Source: Rapana venosa | Taxonomy: Eukaryota; Mollusca; Gastropoda; Neogastropoda; Muricidae | Length of the DNA: 64,000 nucleotides | Direction: 5' to 3' | NCBI GenBank assembly: GCA_028751875.1 | Contig: CM054140.1 | Coordinates: 27,917,730 to 27,981,729 of the forward strand | In this document: piece after piece, positions 11,626 to 23,633 of the stretch | How positions within the stretch are numbered: the stretch's first letter is position 1 | Layout of the letters: each line of letters begins with the position of its first letter | The notes under the pieces: model-generated | Told to the model about the DNA's origin: nothing | The model's database searches: none | What the model saw: only the letters and a program-made list of their open reading frames with translations | Position numbers and translations under genes: made by a program

Positions 11626-12480
11626 CTGATGGTGGTGACTGCACACGTTGAGTTTGCTTTAAATTGTTTTGTATGACTGACCTAATCGCTTAAAGAGTAC
11701 TCACGATTTTCCTACTCGGTTATGTTTTATTGTCTTTTGCACAATCTGTCTCTTCAAATCTGTGCTTTGATTTCTCTATTTTATCTTAAATATCTTCTCT
11801 TATTTTCCGGCATTGTTTTTTTTTTCTCAGCTAATCCAGTACCTCATCTGCCTACTCTGATGACACAGCACTACTAGCCGACAACGTCATTCGCATGAAT
11901 AATTTCCTCATCCTGATATTTCTTAACATAACAACTTTTTCTTTCAAAACACAAAGAAAAAGAAGAGGCAAGAAACTTTGTGAAATCGACGTACGGCTGT
12001 CTGTATGTAGTCAACTAAAAACTTACATACACGTGCAACACATCCTAGCTGGGCTAACTGATGATCACACTGAGATCCTTCTGTTGATCAGTGAGACACA
12101 GTGCGTGGTTGAATGCCTGCAGAGTGCTAAGCTGGGAAATTCCACCATACATCGACATTGTCAGTGTGTATTAGGTAGTCTTCGCAGCCACGGTACATTT
12201 CGCTGCGGAAATATGGACCGCTCTTCCTGCAGAAAACGGCCGCTGCAGCACAGTACCTTTTTTATATTTCCCTGTGAGATATTCTGCTCCTACAGTGCCT
12301 GGTTTAACTATCGTTGACGTGAGTTCTTTCGCACAGGAGACTGCAGTTTATCATATCACCAAAAGACTGAGCTCCAGGCCCATTCGTGATGAAGTAGATT
12401 GTTTAGAAGTCCGGCTTTGGGCGAATGAGACAACGACCCCTAGTATTGTATAATAATTAATAATATATAATTCAAGACGA
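11626..12480. other. No recognisable gene
   Basis: A 140-codon frame at 11,895-12,317 shows no domain or protein-like composition. I see nothing else. Confidence 0.45.
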
Positions 12481-12489
12481 ATAATGAAC

Positions 12490-12892
12490 ATTAACTCTCT
12501 CTCTTCTCTCTCTCTCTCTCTCCTCTGCTCCTCACCTCCTCCTCATAACTCCATCTGGTGTATTATTATGAACAAATAGCATGTGCATGCGCACATGCCT
12601 TAGAGACTGCTACCTGTGCATGCATATCAATGCATTGTCCGCACATGTATGCATCACCAACAATAAAAGGGCTAAAGGAAATTAATACTCGCTGACTTTT
12701 TATCATGCAATAGGGCAAGGCCCACTGGCTAACCTGCATTTGTTTGCTGGCCATTTGGGTAATAAAGATCTCTCTCTCTGTCTCTGTTGTAATGTTCTGT
12801 CTTCCTGTCTGTCTGTCTGTCTCTCTCTTCTCTCTCTCATCATCTGCTCTCTCTCTCTCCTCTCTCTCTCTCTCCCCTCCCTCCTCTCCTCC

Positions 12893-12926
<34 letters not shown>

Positions 12927-12927
12927 A

Positions 12928-12966
<39 letters not shown>

Positions 12967-12973
12967 TCTCCCA
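12490..12973. repeat. (TC)n microsatellites flanking unique sequence
   Basis: TC-rich blocks lie at 12,496-12,525 and 12,768-12,973, the second including a short (CTGT)n run. The 240 bp between them has no visible gene. Confidence 0.9.
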
Positions 12974-13259
12974 TCCCCTCATGAAATGTGCTTCTTTTTC
13001 ACATGGAAACAAAAAGTAATTACAAACCAGTTTTGAAGCTAAAAATAAAAGATAGTTTAACAGTGTTATAGAACTATCACATTTATATAAATACGTACAT
13101 ATGTGAACCGTACCTGTCTTAAATTTGAAGATATGACTGGCAGATAAAATATGCTGGACTAAGCCATATAAGCAGGAAAAAAGCTACAGACCATACCTGT
13201 GTGTGGATTCGAAGCATAACACCCAACATTGAAAGAGAAAAACATGTTGTTTTACGAAT

Positions 13260-13500
13260 AGTATTCCTGAAGTCCTTGAACTGGACTCTCATGCATCCAA
13301 CATCCTCACAAACCCGGTGGGAAAGTAAGGGGCCTTTTGGGCTGAAGCCCACAGCTCTGGGGAAATCAGTATAATTCGTGACTGTGGCGATCCCTCCCCC
13401 TTGTACTGGGCCAATCGTGTTAGCATGGTGGCAAGCACTTGCACCTCCGTCATGCCATTTGGGCGATGCTCCCAACGGGAATTCCCGCAAGCCCTCACTC
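13260..13500 (+). mobile_element. Dispersed repeat A, copy 2
   Basis: It shares the order TTCCTGAAGTCC, CTCACAA-CCC, TTTTGGGCTGAAGCCCACAG, CTCTGGGGAAATCAGTATA, AGCATGGTGGCAAGCAC and GATGCTCCCAACGGGAATTCC with the copy at 15,990-16,215, to which it is nearly identical. It is a more diverged relative of 13,915-14,215. A T/G-rich stretch follows in both. Confidence 0.8.
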
Positions 13501-13914
13501 AGTCGTGATCACTACCAGGGGTTTATATATCTGATATCTGTGTGTTTGTTTTAGTTTGGCTTGCTTTTGTTTTGTTTTGTGTTTTATTAGTGTGGAAAGT
13601 AGAATGTGTATAATTGGCTAAATCAAATCAGATTGATTGAATCTTTAAAGTATTTGTGTTCATTTTTTACTCTAAGAGTACCCTAATGAAAGTGATGAGA
13701 CAAAAAAGAAGAAAGCACTTAACAAAAATGTGTGTGTGTTCCTATGGAGCACTGGTTTTGAAAATACCACAGAAAGTCATTGTGTAGCAATGAGATTAGT
13801 AGTATAAATATTGCAACACTACACTATCACAGAAGAAGAGGCAACAAAAGGAAACGAAACCTAAAATAGGAACATCCTGTGAACCACTGGTCTTTTAATA
13901 ACATTAAAACAGGA

Positions 13915-14215
13915 CTGGAATAGGCCTTTTTCCGCGCTACCTGCTGTGTTCTCCGTGACAAAATGGCCTGCAGCCTCACAAGCCCAGTGGAAAAGTCAGC
14001 ACCAAATTGGGCTGCCCACCTGCTCAGGGGAAATCATTATAGTGCAGGAGACAGTGTGTGGGTTCCCTGTTGTGACAGTCGGAGCAATCACATTAGCAAT
14101 GTGGCACGCCCACTACCGCAGTTTGGGGGATGTCGGGAGTTCCTGAAGCCCTCTTTCAGACATGCTTGTTCTTTCACCTCTGGGTGTTCCAACTTTGACG
14201 TCAGTACTAGTGAGA
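13915..14215 (+). mobile_element. Dispersed repeat A, copy 3 (clean match to 7,541-7,866)
   Basis: This is the undamaged counterpart of the smeared copy. It carries CGTGACAAAATGGCCTGCAG, GGGGAAATCATTATAGTGCA and TTTGACGTCAGTACTAGTGA. It lies only about 415 bp downstream of copy 2 in the same orientation. No coding frame persists through it. Confidence 0.8.
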
Positions 14216-15160
14216 CCCTTTCTTTATGTGGTGAGCTTGTACACTCAGGACAAAAGGTCACGAACAAACAAACACATATGGAAAAGGATGAAATGGGTGT
14301 CCCTACAATGTGGTGACGTGCTTTCCCAAAGATTACTTATTATATCATACCACATAATTAATGCCTTTGGCCATGTTTCATCAGTTATCCATACCCACAA
14401 ACTGCCAAAGCCCATGTCAATTAAGAAAAAGACTTGTTTTGCACTGTTAAGTGAAGAAGATTATTTGTCTTTGGCAACTTCCTAACATAACATGATTCAA
14501 ATATGTTTAAAAATTGGAAGAAGAAAATGCATTGCTTTATCAATTTACCATATGGAAAGGAAAATTTGCCTTTGATTCTAACTTCATTCTCTTCGAGAGA
14601 AAAAAAAAAAGGGGGGGGGGGTGTGATGGGAGAGAAGCAGAATTTTCTGAAGTCAAATAGTTATATGGTGAGATATTAGAAACTGCTGTGCATGTTAATG
14701 TTACAATCTAGGTATGTTTATGGTCACAGTCAAATTCTGTAGTGTGGTTGATAAGGCGAACTGCATACTAGATGCACTCAGAAGTTGTAAACTTGCATAC
14801 TAGTTACAGTGACAACAGATTTCTCTACCTAAACTGAATTTGGGATAATCTCCCCATAAATAATACTTCTCTACAGTACAGTTAGATATTTTTATGTTTG
14901 CATGGATGTTTCATTCTTATTTTCATTGGCTTTTTCTATAGGACTTAGCAAGCGATAAATGTTGTTGTCGTGGGCTCTTTTATGCTCATTAATTTTATGT
15001 TGCACATGAGACTTCTCATCCAAAAGACTAGCACCAAGACTACCACTCATCGTCAAGCAGATTGAGGAGTCCAGCTTTGGCTGAGATTCAGTCTGGAGTG
15101 TCTGGCTTTCCAGATGGAAATTGTGTTCTACCAAGACTGCAAGCAATACCTAGGCAATAT
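14216..15160. other. No recognisable gene
   Basis: AT-rich sequence with a short A/G run near 14,602-14,622. I see no exon-like segment. Confidence 0.45.
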
Positions 15161-15162
15161 GT

Positions 15163-15167
<5 letters not shown>

Positions 15168-15238
<71 letters not shown>

Positions 15239-15240
15239 CT
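15168..15240. repeat. (TC)n microsatellite
   Basis: An almost uninterrupted TC run of about 65 bp directly upstream of a SINE tail. Confidence 0.95.
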
Positions 15241-15257
15241 CCTTCGTATTAACATGA

Positions 15258-15352
15258 TTTACAAAACTGCGTGCACATGGGGACTGGACGTAAAAAAGCA
15301 CATTAGTGCTATTCTATTATCTTCGAAACAAAAAGACTAAATAAATAAATAT
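15258..15352 (+). mobile_element. SINE family 2, 3' tail fragment
   Basis: It carries TACAAAACTGCGTGCACATG, GGGGACTGGACGTAAAAAAG and an AAATAAATAAAT end, matching the last third of 54,832-55,060. It is strongly 5' truncated next to the (TC)n run. Confidence 0.7.
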
Positions 15353-15597
15353 CGGACACTCTTAAATGAATATGTACGTACATGAACAATGTGCATGCAC
15401 ATTAATGGGTGTATGCACCGTCATCATGATGTATTTATTCATTCAGTATCTGTGTGCGCATGCACATGTCAGAGGTCTGTGGGGACCAAGCTGATAACAT
15501 TATGCACTGACTTTTTTATAATTATCTCTAGAGGGCAAGAACCCAAAGGGAGTAAGCATGTAATTTGTTTATTTCCTACCCTTAAGCAATAACGCCT

Positions 15598-15715
15598 TCC
15601 TGTCTACCTCCATCTCGTCCTCCCTCCCTCCCTCTCTCCAGCCCCTCTCTCTGTCTCTCTCCATCTTTCTGTCTGTCTCTCTCTCTCTCTCGCTCTCTCG
15701 CTCTCTCTCTCCCAT
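15598..15715. repeat. TC-rich low-complexity tract
   Basis: CCCTCCCTCC and CTCTCTCTCG motifs. Nothing recognisable lies between here and 15,985. Confidence 0.85.
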
Positions 15716-15989
15716 CCTCCCCCTGTGTAGAATAACAATAACATTTCATTAGAAAACAAGATTGATAAACACCTAAATAGACCATTTCTGTGAGAAACGT
15801 TTCAGTGTTTTATGCGAAATTACTTAAGGTGCTAACCATTTCCTTTTGGATATCCATTAAGTGCAGTAATGCACCATGCAGATAATGCTGGTTGTAATAA
15901 GCCAGATGATAACAAGAACACCTGAAGACTATATCCATGTGTGGTTTTGAACTGTTAAAAGTCAATGTTGAAAAAAAACTAGTAAACCT

Positions 15990-16262
15990 ATGGCTTTCCT
16001 GAAGTCCTTGAACTGAGCATCCTGCGTCCTCACAAGCCCTGTGGGAGAAAGAAAGGGGCCTTTTGGGCTGAAGCCCACAGCTCTGGGGAAATCAGTATAA
16101 TACATGACTGTGGCGATCCCTCCCCCTTGTACTGGGCCAATCGTGTTAGCATGGTGGCAAGCACTTGCACCTCCGTCATGCCATTTGGGCGATGCTCCCA
16201 ACGGGAATTCCCAGAACCACCACCACCACCCCTCTCTCTCACTCTCTCTCAGTCTGCTTGGG
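15990..16262 (+). mobile_element. Dispersed repeat A, copy 4
   Basis: Nearly identical to copy 2 from TTCCTGAAGTCCTTGAACTG to CCCAACGGGAATTCCC. After a (CAC)n and TC stretch it continues with ATTTGACGTCAG, the same terminal motif as copy 3, and then a T/G-rich stretch. Confidence 0.8.
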
Positions 16263-16399
16263 ATTTATGCATTTGACGTCAGCGGGTTGGGTTTGCTTTG
16301 TTTCTTTTTGTTTTCCTTTGGTTTTGATATGTTTTGTTCAGTGCAAGAATGAAGGATTACAGGCTGTGGGGGGCTTTATTTGATAAGCTATATAAAAAA

Positions 16400-17120
16400 T
16401 TGTATGTTCTACCTAAAAGATGGTGTCATTTTGTTAAGATAATCAATAGTAAAAATGGAAAAGAAAGTGCTTAAAACTCTGTTACAGTGTGTGTGTACTT
16501 TCAATACAAACATCATCCCCAAACACCAGTCTGATCCTTGCACAACAACTTACATAAAAACTGGCAGTGTCTGTACTCATTCAACATCACATGTATACAC
16601 CACACGCAGTGATGGCTCCCTAAACCATGCTTCAACAATCCTTAAAATCACAGTCACTGTTTTTGAAACTACAAAATCCAAGCCAGAGGACTAAAAGGAT
16701 ATCATAACAGTATTCACTGAAGAACAGCCATGACCCTCTCCTTCCACTGATAAGCTAATTCCCACCCATGACTCAGCCACCAATGGCGACCTTGACGCGG
16801 GTTAGATTACCACAAACAGGAAAATAGACAGGAGATCGACCTAACATCTCTGCTGGTGCTTTGGTCAAAGAACCTGAGTATTTCAGACCATTAAATTGCT
16901 ACATTTTCCAGTGATGGTGGTTGTGGGTGGGTATCGGCATGCCATGGAAAAACGTTTATGTTTCTGGACAACAGGAGAGGGCTTCCTTTCATGGTGCATC
17001 ATGACAGTTAGGGAAGAGAGATACAGACATTTGCCATTCTGGTTAGGAAGTGAACTATGCTGTCATTGACAGGCGTGTAAATTGAAGATGACAAAATAAT
17101 GTAGTCTTAATGTTCCCTGC
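16400..17120. other. No recognisable gene
   Basis: Unique-looking sequence without a recognisable exon or repeat. Confidence 0.4.
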
Positions 17121-17170
17121 GCGCGCGCTCGCGCACGTGTGTGTGTGTGGCGGGGGGGGGGGGGGGGGTA
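17120..17170. repeat. (CG/GT)n plus poly-G
   Basis: GCGCGCGCTCGCGCACGTGT and a GT run lead into a G-run at about 17,153-17,168. Confidence 0.9.
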
Positions 17171-17414
17171 GTGAATGATTCTGTGTGCGCACGCACGTCC
17201 AGACACAGATGTCCGGTGTGTTCATGCTTGTAAATTTGGGTGTTTTTTTCTGTTTTTGTATGCTCACAGTTTCCATTCAGTGTAGTTTCTTTTTGCTATT
17301 TCTTTTTCTGTTTATTTGTTGGTTGTTTATCTATACATGTATTTATTTGGCTTTGTTTTGTAAAATGTTAATATACCGAAGTGACTATATAGATTGTGTG
17401 TGTCGATAAGTGTG

Positions 17415-17422
17415 TAGGTAGG

Positions 17423-17454
<32 letters not shown>

Positions 17455-17520
17455 TAGATAGATAGATAGATAGATACATGTATGTGTGTGTGCGTGCGTG
17501 CGTATGTGTGTGTATGTCTG
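17415..17520. repeat. (GACA)n-(GATA)n and GT-rich compound microsatellite
   Basis: (AGAC)n passes into (AGAT)n, then TGTGTGTGCGTGCG. Confidence 0.95.
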
Positions 17521-17994
17521 CGTGTCTTTATAAGACTAACATATTCAAGTACCCATGATTGTTTTGATAAAAGCTTGCTTTCGTTGGAAATACACGCTGT
17601 CTGCTTTTCCTGGGTATACATTTGGCCATATCAGTCACTCCCTTGCTAATCCTCAGGCTAGTTTCTCCCTCGCCCATATCGACTAGCGTTTTTCTGTTTA
17701 AACCCAAACTACATTGTTCAAATTGCTAGAGAGAGTGTACTACTTTTCTTTCTATAGCTTGATATAAAGGTTGCTGTTTATTGGGAAAGGTAGGCGGTTC
17801 TTTGTGATTAGCATTGAATGACGTCAGAAGCGGTGATTAAAAAAGAGCTTCAAGGGAGACAATGGCAATTTTGATCAAGCACAGATTAGGGTAGATACAA
17901 AAGGGAGGTAATAAAAGTCAAGGAGATCAAAGGGGAGGCAACATTACAATCTTACCTCCTCCTCACTCCTGCCAGTTATAGGAAACTAAGAAGG

Positions 17995-18345
17995 GAATGA
18001 GGTATATGTGTTAGGGGTGTGTTATTGTTGTTGTGTTGGTTTAAGGTGGCGGTGGAAATATGTGTTGTTGTTGTTGCTGATAGGGAAACGGGTATGTGTG
18101 CTAGGGGTTTGTTGTTGTTGCTGTGCTGGTTAAGGAGGTGGTGGTGTAATGTGTGTGTTGTTGTAAGGAATAAGGTATAAGGGTTAAGCGGAGTGCTGTT
18201 TCTACTGGTGGTGGAGATGGTGGTGGTTATGTGTGTTGTGTTGCTGTTGTCGATGTAAGTGAATAAAGTATGTGTATCAGGATTTTGTTGTTGTTGTTGT
18301 TGCTGCTGGTTAAGATGGTGACGGTAATGTGTGTTGTCACTGTTG
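17995..18345. repeat. Degenerate GTT/GGT-rich tandem repeat, about 90-100 bp period
   Basis: Three to four diverged units, each with a (GTT)n stretch, CTGGTTAAG-GGTGGTGG-like sequence and an AATRTGTGTTGT segment. No gene is seen from 17,521 to 17,994. Confidence 0.6.
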
Positions 18346-18898
18346 TATAGTTTTTTCTGCTTTTTTTAAGGCTGGGAGTTATTTTAAACAAGAATGTTTT
18401 CCAAAATGGGAAAGAGATATCATAGAAACGCACACGCGCGTATACACAGACACATGCCACACCATCACATTTACACACGCGGGCCTGCTTAGACTGTTTT
18501 CCTTCTATATTTTTTAAAAAAAAACCCACACCTGTACCCCAAAATCTCCTTCGCTCAACCACAAGTTCTGCTGTGAGAGATTCCCTGTCTTGTTGCTGTT
18601 GAGAGATTCTGTTGGTCAGTGAACCGCCAGTTACTGTGGCGGTGTCTGGCTTCATACCAGACACTATAGATAATATATATAAGCCTACCCGCGCTTCGTT
18701 GATACCCCTTTCCTCCCTGAGGTCCCTGGGTCCATTACAGGCCATCAGACAGTGCCACAGTGTCAGGAAGCTTAACGCACTGCAGCCAAGGCACGAGCCC
18801 TGTGTGTGCTGAGCGTGCAGGAACAACGCGGAGGTTTGAGAGCACTTCGTCCACAGGGGATAGATAGGATCCATTTGCCAAAATACTGTTTTTAAAAA

Positions 18899-18899
<1 letters not shown>

Positions 18900-18987
<88 letters not shown>

Positions 18988-18990
18988 GAG
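18900..18990. repeat. (GATA)n microsatellite
   Basis: About 22 units of the tetranucleotide, essentially perfect. Confidence 0.97.
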
Positions 18991-18999
18991 GGGTTGGCA

Positions 19000-19660
19000 T
19001 CACTGTATGTTCGGGGAGGAGAGGTAAATAGTGGAAAAAATGGTTGAAATCATAGGTACGTAGAGGTGCATAGGCGCAGGTTTAACAGCAAAAGCGTGTG
19101 TATGTGTGAGTGAGAGAGACACACAGAGAGAGACAGAGAGAGAGAGAGATCCTGGAAACAGTGCATTATCAAGACTGAAGAGAGAAAATAAAATGTTAGC
19201 TACTAACCAGAAATTCAAATTACTACATATTTGCAGCCACCAAATTGGCTGAATGTGAAAAAGAGAAGCGGAAACGTTATTTTTATCATGCACAATATGT
19301 ATAATATAGCAGATTTGAGGTCTTCGGCATCACGATGCTGTCTGTGGAACTAAAACATTTGCTGTCTAGTATTTGATCAATTTCTTTCAATGTTATGGAT
19401 ATGTGGACACCGTAAAGGCAGATCAGAAAATGGGAGTTTCACTTCTGGCAGAAAAAAACGGGTCTGACATTGTCCAATGAATGATCCATTTCCAGAAAGT
19501 GTAGCCGGACTACTGTCACATGAATGTTATACTGTTCGTCTTGTCTCTGCTTTGTTTTAAGTTAGTTTGTTTATTCACACATTGCTCTCGTCATGTTCAA
19601 ACTGATCTAGCTAAGGGTTTTCGTGAACTCATTTTGTTCTCTCGCTGTTGTCTTATTCAG
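19000..19660. other. No recognisable gene
   Basis: A short GA-rich patch near 19,110-19,150 and otherwise unremarkable sequence. Confidence 0.4.
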
Positions 19661-19667
19661 TGCGAAC

Positions 19668-19794
19668 TTCTCTACCAGCCGAGGAGGTGCTATGTCTTTG
19701 TGGATCGGTGGTCTACAGGTAACGCGCCTGGCTAGAAAGCGAAAAGTCCGGGTGGAAAGTGTGCGGTGGTTCGAATCCCGTTTGGGCCCGAAAC

Positions 19795-19835
<41 letters not shown>

Positions 19836-20135
19836 TATCCATTAGACCATAAGTGGTGGTCTGGGCGCTAGTCTTTCGGATGAGACGATAAATCGAGGTC
19901 CCATGTGTTACACAAAGTTATTCAGCGCACGTAAAATAACCCACGGCAACAAGAGAGTTTCCCTGGCAAAATTCTTTTTTTTTAAAAAGCAACTTCGATT
20001 GGGAAACAAATATAGTTGCAGACCCAAAAAAAGGTGGCGCTGCTCTTGTGGCGACGCGCTCTCCACGGGGAGAGCAGCCCGAATTTCACGCAGAGAAATC
20101 TCGTGACTTTAAGTGGTATAAATAAACAAAATAAA
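19668..20135 (+). mobile_element. SINE family 1, apparently full-length tRNA-derived copy
   Basis: The head is tRNA-like. A box-A-like TGGTCTACAGGTAACGCGCC and a perfect box-B-like GGTTCGAATCC (about 19,770-19,780) would serve as an internal pol III promoter. A 40-base poly-C run at 19,796-19,835 interrupts the element just after the head. The core TCTTTCGGATGAGACGATAA follows at about 19,873, then a family-specific body and a tail with GGCGCTGCTCTTGTGGCGAC ending in AAATAAACAAAATAAA. The core is shared with family 2, while the 3' part is different. It is non-autonomous and presumably depends on a LINE. Confidence 0.85.
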
Positions 20136-20139
20136 TATA

Positions 20140-21860
20140 TCAGTAGGATGGATGTTCTTCACAACGTTGTGCTTGCTTTTGTTGTTGTTGTTGTTGTTGT
20201 TTTGGCCTGGCAACGTGAGGACGATGTTTCAGTTGAAAACGTTCCAATCATTTGCCCTCACCTTGCCTCCCTTCCTACGTCCAGGCCTGACACTTCAAAT
20301 TCCATTTTTATACAAACCACATTTTCCACCTTGTTTCATCATCACTATCCGCCAAGGACCCATGTCTTTCAGTGAACAAGGAAGACGAAGTTTTTTTGTT
20401 TATTTTTTTTTCAAGAAAGAAAAAGATGTACTTTCATGGTACATATTAATTCCTCCATTCCAAGTCATTTTCAGGAACAATAGGCAGAACAGATCTGTTC
20501 AAGCTGAGATAACTGCTAGAGAGTTTCATCATTAATTGTGCAGGTGAGGGTTGTTGTTTTGTTCAAGTGTTTGTGTCGGAATGGATGCAGAGGTTACTTG
20601 TTATGTGACCGGAAACCTATTCCCTTTTATTGACAGGGAATGAGTTGAGAAGCTGAGATCAAAAGGATTATGAAATGCGATAATAGCAGATCCCATCAGG
20701 CTGAAATTGCATAAGAGCACGCAGAATGGGGGAGATAAGTGAACGGCCGGTAGATCAAAGGGCAGACGACATGGCGGTAATGCGTCCTCTGATGTACAGT
20801 CAGGGATGGAAATTGACTGGCAAATGAGATCAATGTTTGTTTTTGTTCATCGGAAAGTATGTATAAATCATGGGGGGTTTGTTGTCATTTTGTAAGAGAG
20901 CGTGCTTTGTCTTCGTTTTCTATTTTTTCTGAGTAGGTTTGCGCAGGTCCATGAATGTCGTTGATCATGGAGTCTGAGTAAAATTTGAATGAGTAAAAAG
21001 CTAGTCTGGGCACCCTGGTACGTGTGTAGGTGCATGCATACATGGACAGGTTGGTACACAGTGCATGCTTATAATTCAATAGCTGTATATAGCTTTTCGC
21101 TTACATTTAGGGAAGAAGGAGACCAAAGTGAGGGGAAATGATGTGGAATGGCACCAGACCGACTTTCACAATAGATAATTGTGTACAGTTATTTTAGAAG
21201 TTAAAGGGGGGGGGGGGGAGATCTGATACATGTTTATGAGTAGGTGAAGAGTAGCCAATGGGGTGAGAAAAAAGATTTATTTTGCATTAGTAGCATCATT
21301 TTGCAAGTCGGCCAGGAGCAGTGATGGTAAATAAAGTGAGTCAAAATGAGGCTAGAGAAAATGAAGTCAGTTAATGCATGCGTCAACAGTTGTGTCGTAT
21401 GTGGGTGCACGTCTCTTCTCAAGACCCAGTAGCATAGTGACCTCACATGCTCAGGTCATCACGTGCTTTCAGACTGCCACAGGAAGTTGGGATTCCTGAC
21501 TCGAAAGAGATGTACTTTGTTCTGAATGCTTGAATTAATCTATTATTCATAAAAGAGAAGTAAACCTTCGCACCCAAATACCAGACTTTATTCACCCTAT
21601 AAAATGTTTCCCACCTTAGCAGCTTGTACAATATTCTAGGTGTTTTCCCGTGGTTATGGGCTGATAAAGTCTTCTTATTCTGTCTCCATACCACATTCTT
21701 TTCGGATCCTAAGAGCAGAGCAGTAAATATGTTCAAGGTTGACTGGACTTGGTTTCTCCCGGAACTCACTGAGGAGTTGTTGGGGCCGGCACTGAGGTTT
21801 TAGGCCGTGTGCTTTGGGCATGCTGAACATGGCGGAGCACATCTCTCTCGAGGCGGTGGT
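20140..21860. other. No recognisable gene
   Basis: A (GTT)n run at about 20,180-20,200 and a G-run at about 21,207-21,219. The remaining sequence shows no recognisable exon. Confidence 0.4.
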
Positions 21861-21866
21861 TCAACG

Positions 21867-21867
<1 letters not shown>

Positions 21868-21950
<83 letters not shown>

Positions 21951-22210
21951 CGTGTGTGTGTGTGTGTTCGTGTGTGTGTGTGTGTGTTCGTGTGTGTGTG
22001 TATGTTCGTGTGTGTGTTCGTGTGTGTGTGTGTGTGTGTGTTCGTGTGTGTGTGTATGTTCGTGTGTGTGTTCGTGTGTGTGTGTGTGTGTGTATGGTTT
22101 GAGTTCGTGTGTGTGTTCGTGTGTGTGTGCGCGCGCGCGCGTGCGTGTGTGTGTGCGCGCGCGCGTGCGTGTGTGTGTGTGCGTGCATGTGTGTGTATGT
22201 GTGTGGGTGT
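21868..22210. repeat. Long (GT)n tract with TTCGTG interruptions and (GC)n stretch
   Basis: About 340 bp of nearly continuous alternating purine-pyrimidine sequence. GTTCGTGTG interruptions recur in a pattern with a period of about 53 bp between about 21,966 and 22,080. It ends in GCGCGCGCGCGTGCG stretches. Confidence 0.95.
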
Positions 22211-22558
22211 AACAGACAGAGAGACAGAGGTAGTCAATTTACTCCTGCCAATCTCACACGACTGGCATTTGATGTTTGTCAGGCTATAATAAACACGGAA
22301 CGTGTTCAGGCCCCACTGACTTCCAAAGAACATCTGAACCATAAGGACATTTTTCTTGAAGCAATGACAGATCGACACCAGGCACTTTTTTTCATGTTAA
22401 GGACTGCGGGCGTGTCTTTAGCGCTGACCTGGGGGAAAACTAGAGTCTGGGATCACAAGGAATGAGCGAGAAGAGATGACAATAAAATAGGAAAAATATG
22501 TAGAAAAACACACTCCAAAGGGAATCGACTGGCTGATCAAAGAGTTGAAGACAATATT

Positions 22559-23312
22559 CCAGCTATGAGCCCCTCACCTTTCCAGTCCAGCTATGACTCC
22601 CTCACCTTTCCAGTCCAGCTATGAGCCCCTCACCTTTCCAGTTCAGCTATGACCCCCTCGCCTTTCCAGTCCAGCTATGACTCCCTCACCTTTCCAGTCC
22701 AGCTATGAGCCCCTCACCTTTCCAGTCCAGCTATGACCCCCCTCACCTTTCCAGTCCAGCTATGACCCCTCACCTTTCCAGTCCAGCTATGACCCCTCAC
22801 CTTTCCAGTCCAGCTATGACCCCCTTACCTTTCCAGTCCAGCTATGACTCCCTCACCTTTCCAGTCCAGCTATGAGCCCCTCACCTTTCCAGTCCAGCTA
22901 TGACCCCCCTCACCTTTCCAGTCCAGCTATGACCCCCTCACCTTTCCAGTCCAGCTATGACCCCTCACCTTTCCAGTCCAGCTATGACCCCTCACCTTTC
23001 CAGTCCAGCTATGACCCCCTTACCTTTCCAGTCTAGCTATGACCCCTCACCTTTCCAGTCCAGCTATGACCCCCTCACCTTTCCAGTCCAGCTATGACCC
23101 CATCACCTTTCCAGTTCAGCTATGACCCCTCACCTTTCCAGTCCAGCTATGAGCCCCTCATCTTTCCAGTCCAGCTATGAGCCCCTCATCTTTCCAGTCC
23201 AGCTATGACCCCCTCGCCTTTCCAGTCCAGCTATGACCCCTCACCTTTCCAGTCCAGCTATGACCCCTCACCTTTCCAGTCCAGCTATGACCCCCTCACC
23301 TTTCCAGTCAGG
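22559..23312. repeat. 28-bp minisatellite, 27 copies
   Basis: The unit is about 28 bp, with core CCAGCTATGACC, then CTCACCTTTCCAGT. I count 27 copies of the CTATGA start. Length varies from 26 to 29 because of the C-run. Variant units (GAGCCCC, GACTCC, the CCTTACC type) recur in order, giving a higher-order pattern. The unit length is not a multiple of three, and there is no evidence that it is translated. Confidence 0.95.
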
Positions 23313-23370
23313 TAATTACAAAAAAGGACTGTCTTTCAAATTTCATAGTAAAACCCAAGTCTTTTGTTTA

Positions 23371-23486
23371 GTGCTTCTGCCTCCGGGATGGTTTATAGTG
23401 TGCTTTTGCCTCTGGGATGGTTTATAGTGTGCTTCTGCCTCTGGGATGGTTGATAGTGTGCTTTTGCCCCTGGGATGGTTTATAGT
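23371..23486. repeat. 29-bp minisatellite, 4 copies
   Basis: Four head-to-tail units containing GTGCTTYTGCC and GGGATGGTTTATAGT, with a few substitutions between units. It starts about 60 bp after the 28-bp minisatellite. Confidence 0.95.
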
Positions 23487-23633
23487 GTGGCTATATTTCC
23501 ATACCTTTTTTACTCCTGTCTTTTTCGATGATTTCTCTTTGGTGAATGTTCACTGTCTTTTGATGAATCGGCCCAGGCCAAAAGCTTTGTTCGCTATTGA
23601 GTCAGGCTATGTGCCAAAGCCCACAGTGATTGT

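Noticed and set aside
12566..13012. A 148-codon Arg/Glu-rich minus-strand frame
   Set aside because: It is the translation of a (TC)n tract read as (GA)n.
21800..22378. His/Thr- or Val/Cys-repeat frames up to 192 codons
   Set aside because: These are translations of (GT)n. Similar ones at 30,360-31,121 and 62,845-63,288 are rejected for the same reason.
22559..23312. A CRISPR array
   Set aside because: The units are head-to-tail and nearly identical, with no unique spacers, in a eukaryotic context.
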